In this document: in pieces, positions 1 through 10,970 of the stretch
How positions within the stretch are numbered: position 1 is the first letter of the stretch
Layout of the letters: the number at the start of each line of letters is the position of its first letter
Source: Bradyrhizobium sp. Ec3.3
GTDB taxonomy: Bacteria; Pseudomonadota; Alphaproteobacteria; Rhizobiales; Xanthobacteraceae
Length of the DNA: 64,000 nucleotides
Reading direction: 5' to 3'
Assembly: GCF_000472925.1 (NCBI RefSeq)
Contig: NZ_AXAS01000001.1
Coordinates: forward strand, 186,001-250,000
Notes under the pieces: model-generated
Told to the model about the DNA's origin: nothing
The model's input: only the letters and a program-made list of their open reading frames with translations
Database searches by the model: none
Program-made: the position numbers and the translations under genes

Positions 1-302
1 TGGTCTCGGGCTTCAACGTCTATCCGAACGAGATCGAGGAAGTGATCGCGAGCCATCCGGGCGTGCTCGAATGCGCCGTGATCGGCATTCCCGATGCGAA
101 GTCGGGCGAGGCGGTGAAGGCCTTCGTGGTGAAGAAGGACCCGAACCTGACGGCCGAGGACGTGATCAAGTTCTGCCACGAGCAGCTCACCGGCTACAAA
201 GTGCCCAAGCACATCGAGTTCAGGACCGAGCTGCCGAAAACCAATGTCGGCAAGATTTTGCGCCGGCAGCTCCGCGACGAGAAGAAGGCCGAGGCGGCGT
301 AA
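1..302 (+). CDS. Long-chain acyl-CoA ligase (AMP-forming), C-terminal end only
   Basis: The gene runs in from the left edge, so only about the last 99 residues are present. They form the mobile C-terminal lid of the ANL (acyl-CoA synthetase) superfamily: a [11 protein letters not shown] segment that opens the lid, an ECAVIGIPD stretch, and the ending [17 protein letters not shown]. The lysine of GKILRR is the residue that catalyses the adenylation half-reaction in this superfamily. The family activates fatty acids to acyl-CoA through an acyl-AMP. FadD is the closest type I recognise, but chain length cannot be judged without the N-terminal part. A DUF924 gene follows 12 bp downstream on the same strand. 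Confidence 0.88.
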   Translation, partial: VSGFNVYPNEIEEVIASHPGVLECAVIGIPDAKSGEAVKAFVVKKDPNLTAEDVIKFCHEQLTGYKVPKHIEFRTELPKTNVGKILRRQLRDEKKAEAA

Positions 303-314
303 GCCGGCGCCTCG

Positions 315-869
315 GTGCCTGATGCCAACGACATTGCGCCGGCCGGCGTTCTCGCCTTCTGGCGCGAAGCCGGCGGCGAGCGCTGGTACAAGCGCGACGA
401 TGCCTTCGATGCCGAAATCCGCAGCCGCTTTCTCGAGCTGTGGCGGCGCGCGGCGAATGGAGACTTATCATCGTGGGAAACGGGCGATGACGGCGCGCTG
501 GCGCTCGTCATCGTGCTCGACCAGTTTCCCCGCAACATGTTCCGCGGCGACGCCATGACCTATGCGAGCGATGCGCTGGCCCGCGAAGTGGCCCGCCGGG
601 CGCTCGCCCGCGGCGCCGACGGGCGGGTCGATCCAGCCTTGCGCGAATTCTTCTACCTGCCGTTCATGCATTCGGAGCATCTGCCCGATCAGCTGCACTG
701 CGTCGCGCTGTTTCGGAAGATCGACGACTGCGAAAACCTGAAATACGCCGAGGAGCACGCCGACATCATCCGACGGTTCGGCCGCTTCCCACACCGCAAT
801 CGCATCCTCGGCCGCGAAACCAAGCCGGACGAGCAAGCGTTCCTGGATGAGGGCGGCTTTTCCGGCTGA
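315..869 (+). CDS. DUF924 family protein
   Basis: This 184-residue protein has the DUF924 hallmarks: an N-terminal VLAFWREAG stretch, a central VIVLDQFPRNMFRG motif and a FFYLPFMHSE motif followed by a C-terminal RFGRFPHRN segment. The family is all-helical and has been likened to TPR folds; its biochemical role is unknown. The start is a GTG only 12 bp after the acyl-CoA ligase stop, so the two are probably cotranscribed. No signal peptide or membrane segment is present, so a cytoplasmic location is likely. Family assignment is firm; function is not. Confidence 0.85.
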   Translation: MPDANDIAPAGVLAFWREAGGERWYKRDDAFDAEIRSRFLELWRRAANGDLSSWETGDDGALALVIVLDQFPRNMFRGDAMTYASDALAREVARRALARGADGRVDPALREFFYLPFMHSEHLPDQLHCVALFRKIDDCENLKYAEEHADIIRRFGRFPHRNRILGRETKPDEQAFLDEGGFSG

Positions 870-978
870 TGACATCACGGTGAAGGGCTACGAACCCCGC
901 GCGCTTTGCGCATCGGAAATATTGTGCGGCCCGGCCGCCCGGTCTACAAAGCGGAACCGATTTTCAGGGAGAATGACG

Positions 979-1464
979 ATGGCGATCCAGATTGGCGACA
1001 AGCTGCCCGAGGCGAAATTCCGCGTGATGACGGCGGAGGGGCCGCAGGTCAAATCGACCGACGACATTTTCAAGGGCAAGAAGGTGGCGTTGTTCGCGGT
1101 CCCCGGCGCCTACACCGGCACCTGCCACAAGATGCATCTGCCGAGCATCTTCCTCAACGCCTACGCCATCAAGGACAAGGGCGTCGACACCATCGCGATC
1201 GTCTCCGTCAACGACGCCTTCGTGATGAACGCCTGGAAGCGCGACACCGACCAGCGTGACGAAGCGACGTTCCTCGCCGACGGCAATGCCGACTTCACCA
1301 AGGCGATCGGCATGGAGCTCGACGCCTCCGCCAACGGTCTCGGCATCCGCTCCAAGCGCTACTCGATGCTGGTCGAGGACGGCGTGGTGAAGAAGCTGAA
1401 CCTCGAGGCGATGCCCGGCAAGGTCGAGGTGTCCGGCGGCGATACGCTGCTCGGGCAGCTGTAA
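979..1464 (+). CDS. Peroxiredoxin, Prx5/redoxin type
   Basis: A 161-residue thiol peroxidase that should reduce hydrogen peroxide and organic peroxides in the cytoplasm. The peroxidatic cysteine is about residue 49 in VPGAYTGTCH; most Prx5 proteins have PGAFTPTC, so the usual proline is glycine here. A downstream VNDAFVMNAW segment and a GMELDASANGLGIRSKRYS stretch are typical of the family. I chose the ATG at 979 because an AGGGAG at 966-971 lies about 7 bp upstream of it, whereas the in-frame ATG at 973 would sit almost on top of that site. The length fits a single-domain Prx5. Confidence 0.92.
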   Translation: MAIQIGDKLPEAKFRVMTAEGPQVKSTDDIFKGKKVALFAVPGAYTGTCHKMHLPSIFLNAYAIKDKGVDTIAIVSVNDAFVMNAWKRDTDQRDEATFLADGNADFTKAIGMELDASANGLGIRSKRYSMLVEDGVVKKLNLEAMPGKVEVSGGDTLLGQL

Positions 1465-1497
1465 GGGGGCCACCGCTTTCAGTCACCTCTGACGCTG

Positions 1498-1597
1498 TCA
1501 TGCCCCGCGAAGGCGGGGCATCCAGTATTCCAGAGGCAGCGAGATTCACAACGACCGCCGCGGCGTACTGGATCGCCCGGTCAAGCCGGGCGATGAC
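1498..1597. repeat. Intergenic palindromic repeat (GCCCCGCGAAGGCGGGGC type), copy 1
   Basis: The element opens with TCATGCCCCGCGAAGGCGGG, continues with a CATCCAGTATTCCAGAG core, and closes with GCGTACTGGATCGCCCGG and its own inverted arm ending ATGAC. The same architecture recurs near 7078 and 19463. It lies between the convergent peroxiredoxin and rnhA genes, where such hairpins could also act in transcription termination or mRNA stability (inference). Confidence 0.75.
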
Positions 1598-1657
1598 GGC
1601 GGAGAGTGTGGCGGCGTCTGCAGCGATGACTCCCGGAGCGCGCTGCGAGGCGTCCGC

Positions 1658-2122
1658 CTACTCCCCGACCCTCTGCTGCAACCTTGCCTTCGCGATCCCG
1701 TCGCGCGCCAACTGATCGGCGCGCTCGTTTTCGGGGTGGCCGGCGTGGCCCTTGACCCAGTGCCAGCGCACCTCATGCGCTTTCAGCGCAGCGTCGAGGC
1801 GCTGCCATAGCTCGACATTCTTCACCGGCTTCTTGTCGGCGGTGCGCCAGCCGTTGCGCTTCCAGCCATGGATCCAGCCGGTGATGCCCTGCCGGACATA
1901 TTGGCTGTCGGTGTAGAGATCGACGGTGCAGGGCTTCTTCAGCGCTTCGAGCGCCGAGATCGCCGCCATCAGCTCCATCTGATTGTTGGTGGTGTGGCGT
2001 TCGCCGCCGTTCAGCTCTTTCTCCTTGTCGCCGAACCTCAGAATCGCGCCCCAGCCGCCGGGCCCGGGATTTCCCGAGCACGCGCCGTCCGTGAAGATCG
2101 TGACATTGGGCAGCTCGCTCAC
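1658..2122 (-). CDS. rnhA: Ribonuclease HI
   Basis: RNase HI of 154 residues, the normal length, which cleaves the RNA strand of RNA-DNA hybrids. All four metal-binding carboxylates are visible: D12 in [18 protein letters not shown]50 in NQMELMAA, D72 in YTDSQYV and D136 in [11 protein letters not shown]. The catalytic-loop histidine is in [10 protein letters not shown]. The ATG overlaps the thrB stop codon by four bases, so the gene is translationally coupled to homoserine kinase in an ispH-thrB-rnhA group read leftward. Identification is essentially certain. Confidence 0.97.
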   Translation of the reverse strand: MSELPNVTIFTDGACSGNPGPGGWGAILRFGDKEKELNGGERHTTNNQMELMAAISALEALKKPCTVDLYTDSQYVRQGITGWIHGWKRNGWRTADKKPVKNVELWQRLDAALKAHEVRWHWVKGHAGHPENERADQLARDGIAKARLQQRVGE

Positions 2123-3102
2123 GCGACCAGTCCTGACGGCAAGAGGCCATAGTCGCGCACGCTCGAAACGCTCTGGTGGAAGCGGAGCTTGCGGACGTAT
2201 TCGACCGGGTCCTTGGGACGCACCAGCGCGCCGGGCGGCACGTTGAGCCAGTCGACCAGCCGCGTCAGCAGGAAGCGGATCGCCGCACCCCGCGCCAGCA
2301 GCGGCAGCGCGGCTTCCTCCGCCTCAGTCAACTTTCGCACGCGACCATAGGCATTGAGGAAGGCGCGCGCCTTGGTGACGTTGAAGGAATGATCCGGCTC
2401 GAAGCACCAGGCGTTGAGACAGATCGCAACGTCATAGGCGAACATGTCGTTGCAGGCGAAGGTGAAGTCGATGATCCCGGAGAGCTTGTCGCCGAGGAAG
2501 AAGACGTTGTCGTTGAACAGATCGGCGTGGATCACGCCCTCGGGCAGTTTGGTCGGCCAGACACCGCTCGAGAGATGGTCGAGCTCGGCTCCGAGGAACG
2601 CACGCAGGCCTGGCTGCACCTCGTCGGCGCGGGCGGCAGCCTGGTCGAACAGCGGCCGCCAGCCGGACACCGAGAGCGCGTTGGCGCGTTTGATCGCAAA
2701 ATTGGCGCCGGCCAGATGCATCTTCGCCAGCGCCTCGCCGACGCCGGCGCAATGCGCAGCGTTCGGCTTGCGCGGCCAGACGCCTTCGAGAAAGGTGATG
2801 ATCGCCGCCGGCCGTCCCGCAAGCTCGTGCAGCGCCTCGCCGTCCTTCGCCTTCACCGGCAGCGGACAATTGATGCCGTGCTCGGCCAGATGCGTCATCA
2901 GCGCGAGGAAGAACGGCAGGTCGTTCTTCGCCACGCGCTTCTCGTAGAGCGTGAGGATGAACGAGCCCTTGCTCGTGTGCAGCAGGAAGTTGGAGTTCTC
3001 GACGCCCTCGGCGATGCCCTTGTAGGAGAGCAACTCGCCGAGATCGTATTGGCTCAGGTAATCCGCAAGCTCGTCGGCGGCGACGTCGGTGTAGACCGCC
3101 AT
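2119..3102 (-). CDS. thrB: Homoserine kinase (aminoglycoside-phosphotransferase-fold type)
   Basis: A 327-residue kinase of the APH/choline-kinase fold that phosphorylates homoserine in threonine biosynthesis; this is the alphaproteobacterial ThrB, unrelated to the GHMP-type enzyme of E. coli. It begins [20 protein letters not shown], typical of this family. The Brenner-type catalytic loop is [10 protein letters not shown] (about residues 191-199), followed by the metal-binding IIDFTF (about 210-214). It lies 6 bp downstream of ispH and overlaps rnhA by 4 bp. Nothing unusual is seen. Confidence 0.95.
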   Translation of the reverse strand: MAVYTDVAADELADYLSQYDLGELLSYKGIAEGVENSNFLLHTSKGSFILTLYEKRVAKNDLPFFLALMTHLAEHGINCPLPVKAKDGEALHELAGRPAAIITFLEGVWPRKPNAAHCAGVGEALAKMHLAGANFAIKRANALSVSGWRPLFDQAAARADEVQPGLRAFLGAELDHLSSGVWPTKLPEGVIHADLFNDNVFFLGDKLSGIIDFTFACNDMFAYDVAICLNAWCFEPDHSFNVTKARAFLNAYGRVRKLTEAEEAALPLLARGAAIRFLLTRLVDWLNVPPGALVRPKDPVEYVRKLRFHQSVSSVRDYGLLPSGLVA

Positions 3103-3108
3103 ACAAGA

Positions 3109-4077
3109 CTACTCGGCAGCAGCTTCGGGGCGCAGCGAGCGCGGCAGCGGGAAGAACTCGTTCTCTTCCGCGGCCGATACCGTCTCCACATGCAGCGCGT
3201 AGCGCTCGGCAAAGGCGTCCATGATCTCCTCGACGATCACCTCCGGCGCCGAGGCACCCGCGGTGATGCCGAGGCTCGTGATGTCGCCGAACTTGTCCCA
3301 GTCGATGTCGCTCGCCCGCTGGGCCAACACGGCGATCTTGCAGCCCTCACGCTCGGCGACCTCGCGCAGGCGCTGCGAGTTCGACGAGTTCGGCGCGCCG
3401 ACCACGATCAGCGCATCGACCACAGGGGCCACCTTCTTCACCGCGAGCTGGCGGTTGGTGGTGGCGTAGCAGATGTCTTCCTTGTGCGGCCCGTTGATGT
3501 TCGGGAAGCGCTCCTTCAGGAGCGCCACGATCTCCGCGGTGTCGTCGATCGACAGCGTGGTCTGGGTCACGAAGGCGAGGTTGTTCGGATCCTTCGGGGC
3601 GATTGTCTTGGCGTCCTCGGCGGTCTCGATCAGGGTCACGGCACCGACCGGCAGCTGGCCGAGGGTGCCGACCACCTCGGGATGATGGGAATGACCGATC
3701 AGGAAGATCTCGCGGCCACGCTTGAAGTGAATCGCGGCCTCGCGGTGCACCTTGGTCACCAGCGGGCAGGTCGCATCCAGCGAGAACAGGTTGCGGGACT
3801 GCGCGTCGGCCGGAACGGACTTCGGCACGCCATGGGCCGAAAACACCACAGGAGCGGTTGTATTTTCCGGGATCTCAGCCAGCTCCTCGACGAAGATCGC
3901 GCCCTTCTTCTTCAACCCATCCACGACATATTTATTGTGCACAATCTCATGACGAACATAGACCGGGGCGCCATACATGGTGAGCGCCCGCTCCACGGTG
4001 TCGATGGCCCGCACCACCCCCGCGCAAAAGCCGCGGGGAGAACAAAGCACGATCTTGAGGTCTGGTTTGGCTGACAT
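3109..4077 (-). CDS. ispH: 4-hydroxy-3-methylbut-2-enyl diphosphate reductase
   Basis: The last enzyme of the MEP isoprenoid pathway, converting HMBPP to IPP and DMAPP with a [4Fe-4S] cluster. With the start at [10 protein letters not shown] it has 322 residues. The three cluster cysteines are C18 in PRGFCAGV, C104 in [11 protein letters not shown] and C203 in [10 protein letters not shown]; the catalytic glutamate is in HHPEVVG (about 134). A further 25 in-frame codons lie upstream, but that extension is arginine-rich and unlike the family, so I place the start at 4077. First gene of the leftward ispH-thrB-rnhA group. Confidence 0.96.
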   Translation of the reverse strand: MSAKPDLKIVLCSPRGFCAGVVRAIDTVERALTMYGAPVYVRHEIVHNKYVVDGLKKKGAIFVEELAEIPENTTAPVVFSAHGVPKSVPADAQSRNLFSLDATCPLVTKVHREAAIHFKRGREIFLIGHSHHPEVVGTLGQLPVGAVTLIETAEDAKTIAPKDPNNLAFVTQTTLSIDDTAEIVALLKERFPNINGPHKEDICYATTNRQLAVKKVAPVVDALIVVGAPNSSNSQRLREVAEREGCKIAVLAQRASDIDWDKFGDITSLGITAGASAPEVIVEEIMDAFAERYALHVETVSAAEENEFFPLPRSLRPEAAAE

Positions 4078-4323
4078 GAAGCGATCTCGGGACCGAATCA
4101 CCCAACGGCCATTGGGCCGGGACCGGTCGATTGATGAAATAGGGCTTGGCACGGACTGCTAGGGACTTGGGCCCCCTTTCGGGCGCTGTCAAGGCACTAT
4201 CTATAGCAGAACCATTGCGTGAATGGCCCCTCACGGCTTATATAGGGGTTAATTCCCGTCATCGCTGATGACCCCCCGGTTTCGCCTCCAAAGAGGTGGG
4301 CGAAGCACAAAGGAGATTTGCCC

Positions 4324-5016
4324 ATGAGCAACGCACCTCTGATGCCCAAGGCGACCGCCGTCTGGCTGCTCGACAACACGGCGCTGACCTTCGATCAGGT
4401 CGCCGATTTCACCAAAATGCACCCCCTGGAGGTGCGCGCGATCGCCGACGGCGACGCCGCCCAGGGCATCAAGGGCATGGACCCCCTCTCCAACGGCCAG
4501 TTGACCCGCGAGGAGATTGAGAAGGGCGAGAGAAACCCCGACTACCGGCTCCGCCTCCAGGAGAGCAAGGTGGTGCTGCCGCCCCAGCCCAAGCGCAAGG
4601 GGCCGCGCTACACCCCGGTCTCGCGTCGCCACGAGCGCCCGAGCGCCATCCTCTGGCTGCTGCGTAACCATGCCGAGCTGAAGGACGCCCAGATCATGCG
4701 CCTGGTCGGCACGACCAAGAGCACGATCGCGAGCGTGCGTGACCGCACCCACTGGAACACCGCCGGGCTGACGCCGATCGACCCCGTCACCCTCGGCCTC
4801 TGCTCGCAGATCGAGCTCGATTTCGAGGTGGCGCGCGCAGCCAAGGAAAAGCCGATCGACGCAGCCTATGGCGGCGCCACCCTGCTGCCGGCCTCCGAGA
4901 CCACGAAGAAGGACGAATACGAGCCGGCGGAGAAGAGCAGCGACGACCTCAACGTCGACGCCGTGTTCGCCAAGCTGAAGACGCTCGGCGGCAAGAAGCA
5001 GGAGGAAGAGGAGTAG
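4324..5016 (+). CDS. DUF1013 protein, cell-cycle regulator TrcR-like
   Basis: The protein has 230 residues and starts MSNAPLMPKATAVWLLDNT. It belongs to the DUF1013 family, which is confined largely to alphaproteobacteria and annotated as the cell-cycle transcriptional regulator TrcR. Two helix-turn-helix-like segments are visible: AVWLLDNTALTFDQVADF near the N-terminus and AILWLLRNHAELKDAQIMRL near residue 110, the second followed by GTTKSTIASVRDR, which reads as a recognition helix. The C-terminus is acidic and charged. An AAAGGAGA at about 4310-4317 is well placed for the ATG at 4324. A strong intrinsic terminator follows at 5055. Confidence 0.85.
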   Translation: MSNAPLMPKATAVWLLDNTALTFDQVADFTKMHPLEVRAIADGDAAQGIKGMDPLSNGQLTREEIEKGERNPDYRLRLQESKVVLPPQPKRKGPRYTPVSRRHERPSAILWLLRNHAELKDAQIMRLVGTTKSTIASVRDRTHWNTAGLTPIDPVTLGLCSQIELDFEVARAAKEKPIDAAYGGATLLPASETTKKDEYEPAEKSSDDLNVDAVFAKLKTLGGKKQEEEE

Positions 5017-5054
5017 GTTGCAGCTCCTCGGCTGAACGTCGAAATCGATTCGGA

Positions 5055-5088
5055 CGCGGCGGGGCCATCCGCCGCGTTTTTGTTTTTT
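5055..5088 (+). terminator. Rho-independent terminator after the TrcR-like gene
   Basis: A perfect 8-bp GC stem (CGCGGCGG / CCGCCGCG) with a 6-base loop is followed by a T-rich run, TTTTTGTTTTTT. It lies 39 bp past the stop codon of the DUF1013 gene on the same strand. Confidence 0.9.
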
Positions 5089-5177
5089 GGGCACAGCGGA
5101 TCGCGCGGCCCCTCATTCTGAGGAGCACGGTACGGCCTTCCCGGCCATTGGCTTTCACCGGTTCAACGGCGAAAGCA

Positions 5178-5720
5178 TCACGATGTCTTCGCATCCGGAC
5201 GGCACAGCGCGTCGCCACCGCGGGCCATATTGGAAACGAACGGATACGAGCGGCGCATGACGCTGAAGTCGGCGCGACTATCACCCAGGATTTGCAGGCG
5301 CGGCGCGTCGTTGGTGCGGAAGACGCGAGCCCGGACAAAGTAGGGCTGCGCTCCAGGCGCCAGTTCGAGCTTGCCGCTCAGGCTGACAAATTCCGGTCCT
5401 TCCTTGGACTGCTTCACCCGCAAGACCGTGGCGCCGCACACCCCCTCCACCACGTTGACGCCGCACCAACCCTCTCCACAGGATGAGATGTCGAGAACGA
5501 GCTTGTCGCCGGGCATCTCGTCGACCCAGCGGCCCCCAAGCGCGAGGGCGGAAAGGTCGGACTCGGCAAGTGCCTTGCCGGCGAAGCAAACCGACGCGGC
5601 GTTTGCAACGACAAACGGTAGCGCGATCGCAGCAGCCCATCGCGCGAACATCGGCCTATGGCGACGTCCACCGCCCGCCAGGATGAAGTCGCGAAAGCGT
5701 GTCAGGAACGTGACGGTCAT
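5178..5720 (-). CDS. Exported protein of unknown function
   Basis: About 180 residues from the ATG at 5720. The N-terminus is long and basic, followed by a hydrophobic run (WAAAIALPFVVANAASVCFA) that looks like a signal sequence ending near AGKALAES. The mature part has GGRWVDEMPGDKLVLDIS and a cysteine-containing SCGEGWCGVNVVEGVCG stretch, resembling small beta-barrel periplasmic proteins of the DUF2147 type, though I cannot assign it firmly. It is transcribed leftward, divergent from the DUF2306 gene, and ends about 90 bp from the TrcR terminator. Function unknown. Confidence 0.6.
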   Translation of the reverse strand: MTVTFLTRFRDFILAGGGRRHRPMFARWAAAIALPFVVANAASVCFAGKALAESDLSALALGGRWVDEMPGDKLVLDISSCGEGWCGVNVVEGVCGATVLRVKQSKEGPEFVSLSGKLELAPGAQPYFVRARVFRTNDAPRLQILGDSRADFSVMRRSYPFVSNMARGGDALCRPDAKTS

Positions 5721-5820
5721 GGTGTATGCCTTCCAGAGTGATCCATTTGTGTCGTGCTCTCGACGAGGCGGGTTCACGCGCATGCGCCGCGACAAAGCCG
5801 CAGCGGTGAGCCACGATTCC

Positions 5821-6495
5821 ATGGAAGACTCCCCAGCAGGCTCAACCCGACCGATGAGGCGTCCCGGCATTGCAATCATGATTGCAATCGGCTTGCTGAC
5901 ATTGCCGATCGGGCTTGCGGCGGTGGCATCAGGCCTCGGCGTGCTGCGCCTGCCCTACCCGTTATTCGTCGTGCTTCAACGCCTCCCGATCATCTTTTCG
6001 CTGCACATGATCGCATCGGGCGCGGCGCTCATGATCGTTGCCCTCGTGATCCTGCTGCGGCGATATCCGGCGTGGCACCGTCCGCTCGGCCGTATCGCGG
6101 CAGGGTGCGTGCTGATCGGCGGCTTTACATCCCTTCCCGTCGCGATGGCGAGCGAGGCGAACGCGATGGCGCGCGCCGGTTTTATCGCCCAGGGGACGGT
6201 CTGGATTGCGCTGACGGTTGCCGGTCTTCTCGCGCTCAGGGCCAGGGATTTCCGGCGCCATGCGCGCTGCATGTTGGCCATGGCGGCCGTGACGTCGGGC
6301 GCAATCTGGCTGCGGCTGGCGACCACGGCAGCGGTGCAACTGATGTGGTCTTTCGCACCGGCTTACGCCTCTGCGGCCTGGCTATGCTGGCTCGTGCCGC
6401 TCTTGATTGCGATCGGCTCAACGCGTGGGCTGGCGGCCGGCCCCGGCGCGTCCCCCGATCTGGCGCGTCTTGCAAATGCCGTGAACAAAGCCTGA
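5821..6495 (+). CDS. DUF2306-type integral membrane protein
   Basis: A 224-residue polytopic membrane protein with about six to seven hydrophobic segments. The SLHMIASGAALMIVALVILL helix carries a histidine, and a PLGRIAAGCVLIGG segment follows, as in DUF2306 proteins, which resemble small heme-binding or cytochrome-like membrane domains. A second conserved-looking RRHARCMLAMAAV precedes the fourth helix. The start is uncertain: ATGs at 5782, 5821 and 5854 are all in frame. It is divergent from the exported protein at 5178-5720. No function can be assigned. Confidence 0.65.
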   Translation: MEDSPAGSTRPMRRPGIAIMIAIGLLTLPIGLAAVASGLGVLRLPYPLFVVLQRLPIIFSLHMIASGAALMIVALVILLRRYPAWHRPLGRIAAGCVLIGGFTSLPVAMASEANAMARAGFIAQGTVWIALTVAGLLALRARDFRRHARCMLAMAAVTSGAIWLRLATTAAVQLMWSFAPAYASAAWLCWLVPLLIAIGSTRGLAAGPGASPDLARLANAVNKA

Positions 6496-6504
6496 AATAC
6501 TTCG

Positions 6505-6711
6505 TCAACCCAGCTCGATCGTGTCGTCGACCTCGTGGACGAGTCCGACGCTGTCGATGGTCAGCACCATCTTCGCCTTCAGCTTCTCATGCCCCTTGAT
6601 CTTGCCGCCCGCGATCGCATCGCGCACGGCCTTCTCGATCTCGCGTTGCGAGGTGACGCCGACTTGCTTGAGGAATTTACGCAAGGACGTGTTGAACTGG
6701 TCCTCGTTCAT
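6505..6711 (-). CDS. DUF6494 family small protein
   Basis: A 68-residue cytoplasmic protein starting MNEDQFNTSLRKFLKQVG and containing VTSQREIEKAVRDAIAGGK and a C-terminal beta-rich VLTIDSVGLVHEVDDTIELG. These are the features of the DUF6494 family, whose function is unknown. A GGAGG lies 5 bp upstream of the ATG. It is the second of two small leftward genes, 25 bp after the lipoprotein gene. Confidence 0.8.
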   Translation of the reverse strand: MNEDQFNTSLRKFLKQVGVTSQREIEKAVRDAIAGGKIKGHEKLKAKMVLTIDSVGLVHEVDDTIELG

Positions 6712-6736
6712 GACGGCCTCCGTTGACCGGGCCGGC

Positions 6737-7006
6737 TTACGGCCGCTCCGGATGGTTGAGCATGTACTCGCCGAGATCGCGCTGGCGGCGATCGGCGCGG
6801 GCAGTCGCGGCGCTGCGCTGGACATCGCGGTCCTTGCGGCAAGCGACGTATTCGGGCGAGCCCTGCGCATAGCCGCGGCTCTGGCAGGCGGCGTCGTCAT
6901 CGTCGTTGCCCATCGCCACCGGCGCCTGGTTGCGCGCAGCGCAGGCGGACAGGGCCAGCGCAAGCAGAGCAGCAGTGAAAAAGCGCAACGCAGTCGTGAT
7001 GGGCAT
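6737..7006 (-). CDS. Small putative lipoprotein
   Basis: An 89-residue protein with a short signal sequence, MPITTALRFFTAALLALALSAC, in which LSAC is a lipobox, so the mature protein would be lipid-anchored at the cysteine. The mature part is short and charged (DDDDAACQSRGYAQGSPEYVACRKDRD) with two further cysteines, and ends in LGEYMLNHPERP. A GAGGA precedes the ATG. The QSRGY.QGSPEYVACR pattern occurs in other small alphaproteobacterial lipoproteins, but no function is known. Confidence 0.7.
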   Translation of the reverse strand: MPITTALRFFTAALLALALSACAARNQAPVAMGNDDDDAACQSRGYAQGSPEYVACRKDRDVQRSAATARADRRQRDLGEYMLNHPERP

Positions 7007-7077
7007 AAGGGGTCCTCGATTTGCCGGCACTCTGTAGCGCGGAATGAGGAAAATGTAAGTCCCGCAACGTGCTTTCG

Positions 7078-7176
7078 TCATGCCCCGCGAAGGCGGGGGC
7101 ATCCAGTATTCCAGAGGCCCCGAGAGACGCGGAGAGGGCGCGGCGTACAGGATTCCCCGCTTTCGCGGGGAATGAC
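7078..7176. repeat. Intergenic palindromic repeat (GCCCCGCGAAGGCGGGG type), copy 2
   Basis: The element starts TCATGCCCCGCGAAGGCGGG and has the same CATCCAGTATTCCAGAGG core as copies 1 and 3. It closes with GATTCCCCGCTTTCGCGGGG and AATGAC. It sits between the small lipoprotein gene and the 3' end of prpE. Confidence 0.75.
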
Positions 7177-7228
7177 AGCGGAGGCCGAAGCGATGGCGTC
7201 CCGTCACGCTCGCAGGATGCGTTTCGCC

Positions 7229-9151
<1,923 letters not shown>

Positions 9152-9337
9152 ACCCGGCTCCCGTTTCCTCTTATTCGCTGGCTTTGACCTGACGGCGAAA
9201 ACGCTGTTCCGCCATGATCAGGGTCAATTGCCCGCGCTGTTTGGGGGTATTTTCCCGGGAACGGGCTGCGGTTCAAGCTGAAAAGGATGGGCTTTCGGCG
9301 GACATTCCGCCTTGGGCGCGCCCCGGCGGTGCTGCAC

Positions 9338-9483
9338 TCCCTCTCCCCGTTCTTACGGGAAGAGGGTTGGGGCGAGGGACTGCGTCCGCAAAAACAGAGA
9401 TAGCTGAACTCGCGGAGGTTCCCCCTCACCCGGATTGCATCTGCGATGCGATCCGGCCTCTTCCCGCAGGCGGGGAGAGGTGG
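9338..9483. repeat. Intergenic repeat of CTCTCCC/GGGAGAG type, copy 1
   Basis: The region between prpE and the first TPR gene (9152-9492) has no credible gene. It holds CTCCCTCTCCCCGTTCTTAC / GGGAAGAGGG, a CCCCTCACCCGGATT unit, and a closing TCTTCCCGCAGGCGGGGAGA hairpin. Related CTCTCCCGC...GCGGGAGAG units recur at 10971-11099, 18254-18419 and 37377-37405. Confidence 0.65.
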
Positions 9484-9492
9484 AAAGGGGCC

Positions 9493-10890
9493 TCAGCTCT
9501 CCATCCCGCTCAGCCGCTGCAAACGCTCCTGCATGGCCTTCTTCAGGTCGTAGCCCGGCCGCCCGAAGCCAGTGTTGCGGGCACTCAGGAAATCGCGCTG
9601 GGTGCGGCGGAGGTCGGAGGCGGTGCGGCCGTTAGATGACTTCAGCACGCGCGCATAGGTGTCGGCGATCTGGCGGTCGAGCACGCCGAGCTGCGGATCG
9701 GCGCAGATCACCTTCTCGACCTCGCGCTTTGCGGTGGCGCAATCAAACGACGGGCCGCTATCGTCGGCGGACCGCGCATGCAGTGGGCGCGACGGTTGAG
9801 CACCGAACTTGGCGATCTCGGCAATCATGGTGCGGCGGCCATCGGCCGCATTCTCGTTGCCGGGATCGAGCCGCAGCGCCGTCTCGTAATCGGCCAGCGC
9901 CTTCTTCCGCTCGCCCATCTTGCCGTAGAGCACGGCGCGGTTGTTGTAGGTGAGGGCAAAGCTCGGATCGAGCTTGAGCGCGGCATCATAGTCGCCGAGC
10001 GCAGCACCGAGCTCGCCCTTGAACTGATAGGAGTCGCCGCGATTGGTGAAGAAGTTCGGCCGATGCTCCAGCTTGAGCGCCTGGTCGTAGTCGGCGATCG
10101 CCTTGTCGTACTCGCCCTTCTCCGCGTAGGACAGGCCACGATTATCGTAGAATTCCGCCTCCGTGGGATCGAGCCGGATCGCCTCGCTGTCGTCGGCAAT
10201 GGCCTTGTCGAGCTGGCCGAGCTTCTTGTAGGCGGCGCCGCGGTTGGTGTAGCTGCGCGCGTGGTTCGGATCGAGCCGCAGCGCCTCGCTGAGATCCCGG
10301 ATCGCCTTCTCATGGTCGCCGCGGAGATACCAGGTCGCGCCGCGGTCGGACCAGGCTTGCGCATAGTCCGGCTTCAGCTTGATCGCCTGGTCATAGTCCG
10401 CAAGCGCCCGGTCGAGCCGGCGCTGGTTGGTGTAGACGATGCCGCGCAGCTCGTAGGCTTCCGCATCCTGCGGATCGAGCTCGATTGCCTTGCCGAGGTC
10501 GGCCGCGGCGCGGCCGAGATCGCCGCCGGCCTCGCGCAGGAGATCGCCGCGCAGGCGAAAGGCGCGCGCGTTCCTGCCATCGAGCGCGATCGCGCGATCG
10601 AGATCCTTCAGGGCGTCCGCCGAGCCGCCGGAGGTTTTCGCGTTGGCATCGGCGCGCACCACCAGCGCCGCGGCGCGGTCGGTCGCCGCATTCGCGGTCT
10701 GGTCGATGATCGTGGTGCAGGCCGCAATGAGCCGCGGAATGGATTCCTTGCTGCCGAGCACGCAATCGACGGGCGTTCCGCCGGCCGCGGCGGGGCCTGC
10801 AGCAAGAGTGAGGCCGACCGCAAGGCTGGCGCCAAGCAGCGAGGTTCTGGCAAGGAACGAAAGTTGCGGGCAATGATGCGGACCGCACAT
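9493..10890 (-). CDS. Exported TPR-repeat protein with C-terminal DUF1311/LprI-like domain
   Basis: About 465 residues from the ATG at 10890. A signal sequence (LARTSLLGASLAVGLTLAAG) ends near AAAGG. Some eight or nine TPR units follow, recognisable by repeats of ALADYDQAIKLKPDYAQAW and AIRDLSEALRLDPNHARSY type. The C-terminus is a Cys-containing DUF1311-like domain: PSFDCATAKREVEKVICADP, LDRQIADTYARVL, then GRPGYDLKKAMQERLQRLSG. DUF1311/LprI domains are linked to lysozyme inhibition in other bacteria, so a periplasmic role is likely. The next leftward gene upstream is a shorter paralogue with the same C-terminal module. Confidence 0.8.
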   Translation of the reverse strand: MCGPHHCPQLSFLARTSLLGASLAVGLTLAAGPAAAGGTPVDCVLGSKESIPRLIAACTTIIDQTANAATDRAAALVVRADANAKTSGGSADALKDLDRAIALDGRNARAFRLRGDLLREAGGDLGRAAADLGKAIELDPQDAEAYELRGIVYTNQRRLDRALADYDQAIKLKPDYAQAWSDRGATWYLRGDHEKAIRDLSEALRLDPNHARSYTNRGAAYKKLGQLDKAIADDSEAIRLDPTEAEFYDNRGLSYAEKGEYDKAIADYDQALKLEHRPNFFTNRGDSYQFKGELGAALGDYDAALKLDPSFALTYNNRAVLYGKMGERKKALADYETALRLDPGNENAADGRRTMIAEIAKFGAQPSRPLHARSADDSGPSFDCATAKREVEKVICADPQLGVLDRQIADTYARVLKSSNGRTASDLRRTQRDFLSARNTGFGRPGYDLKKAMQERLQRLSGMES

Positions 10891-10970
10891 GGCGATGGCT
10901 CCGAGACGACGGCTTTCTCCGTTGTCGCAGTCGCGCGGAGACAGGTTCAAGACGGCGCCACACGCTCGGT

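Noticed and set aside
2176-4074. A 632-codon open frame on the plus strand opposite thrB and ispH
   Set aside because: It is antisense to two certain genes, is Arg/His/Asp-rich without domains, and arises from the high GC content of the opposite strand.
4198-4260. Short repeats before the TrcR-like gene considered as a riboswitch
   Set aside because: No known riboswitch core or stem arrangement could be recognised.
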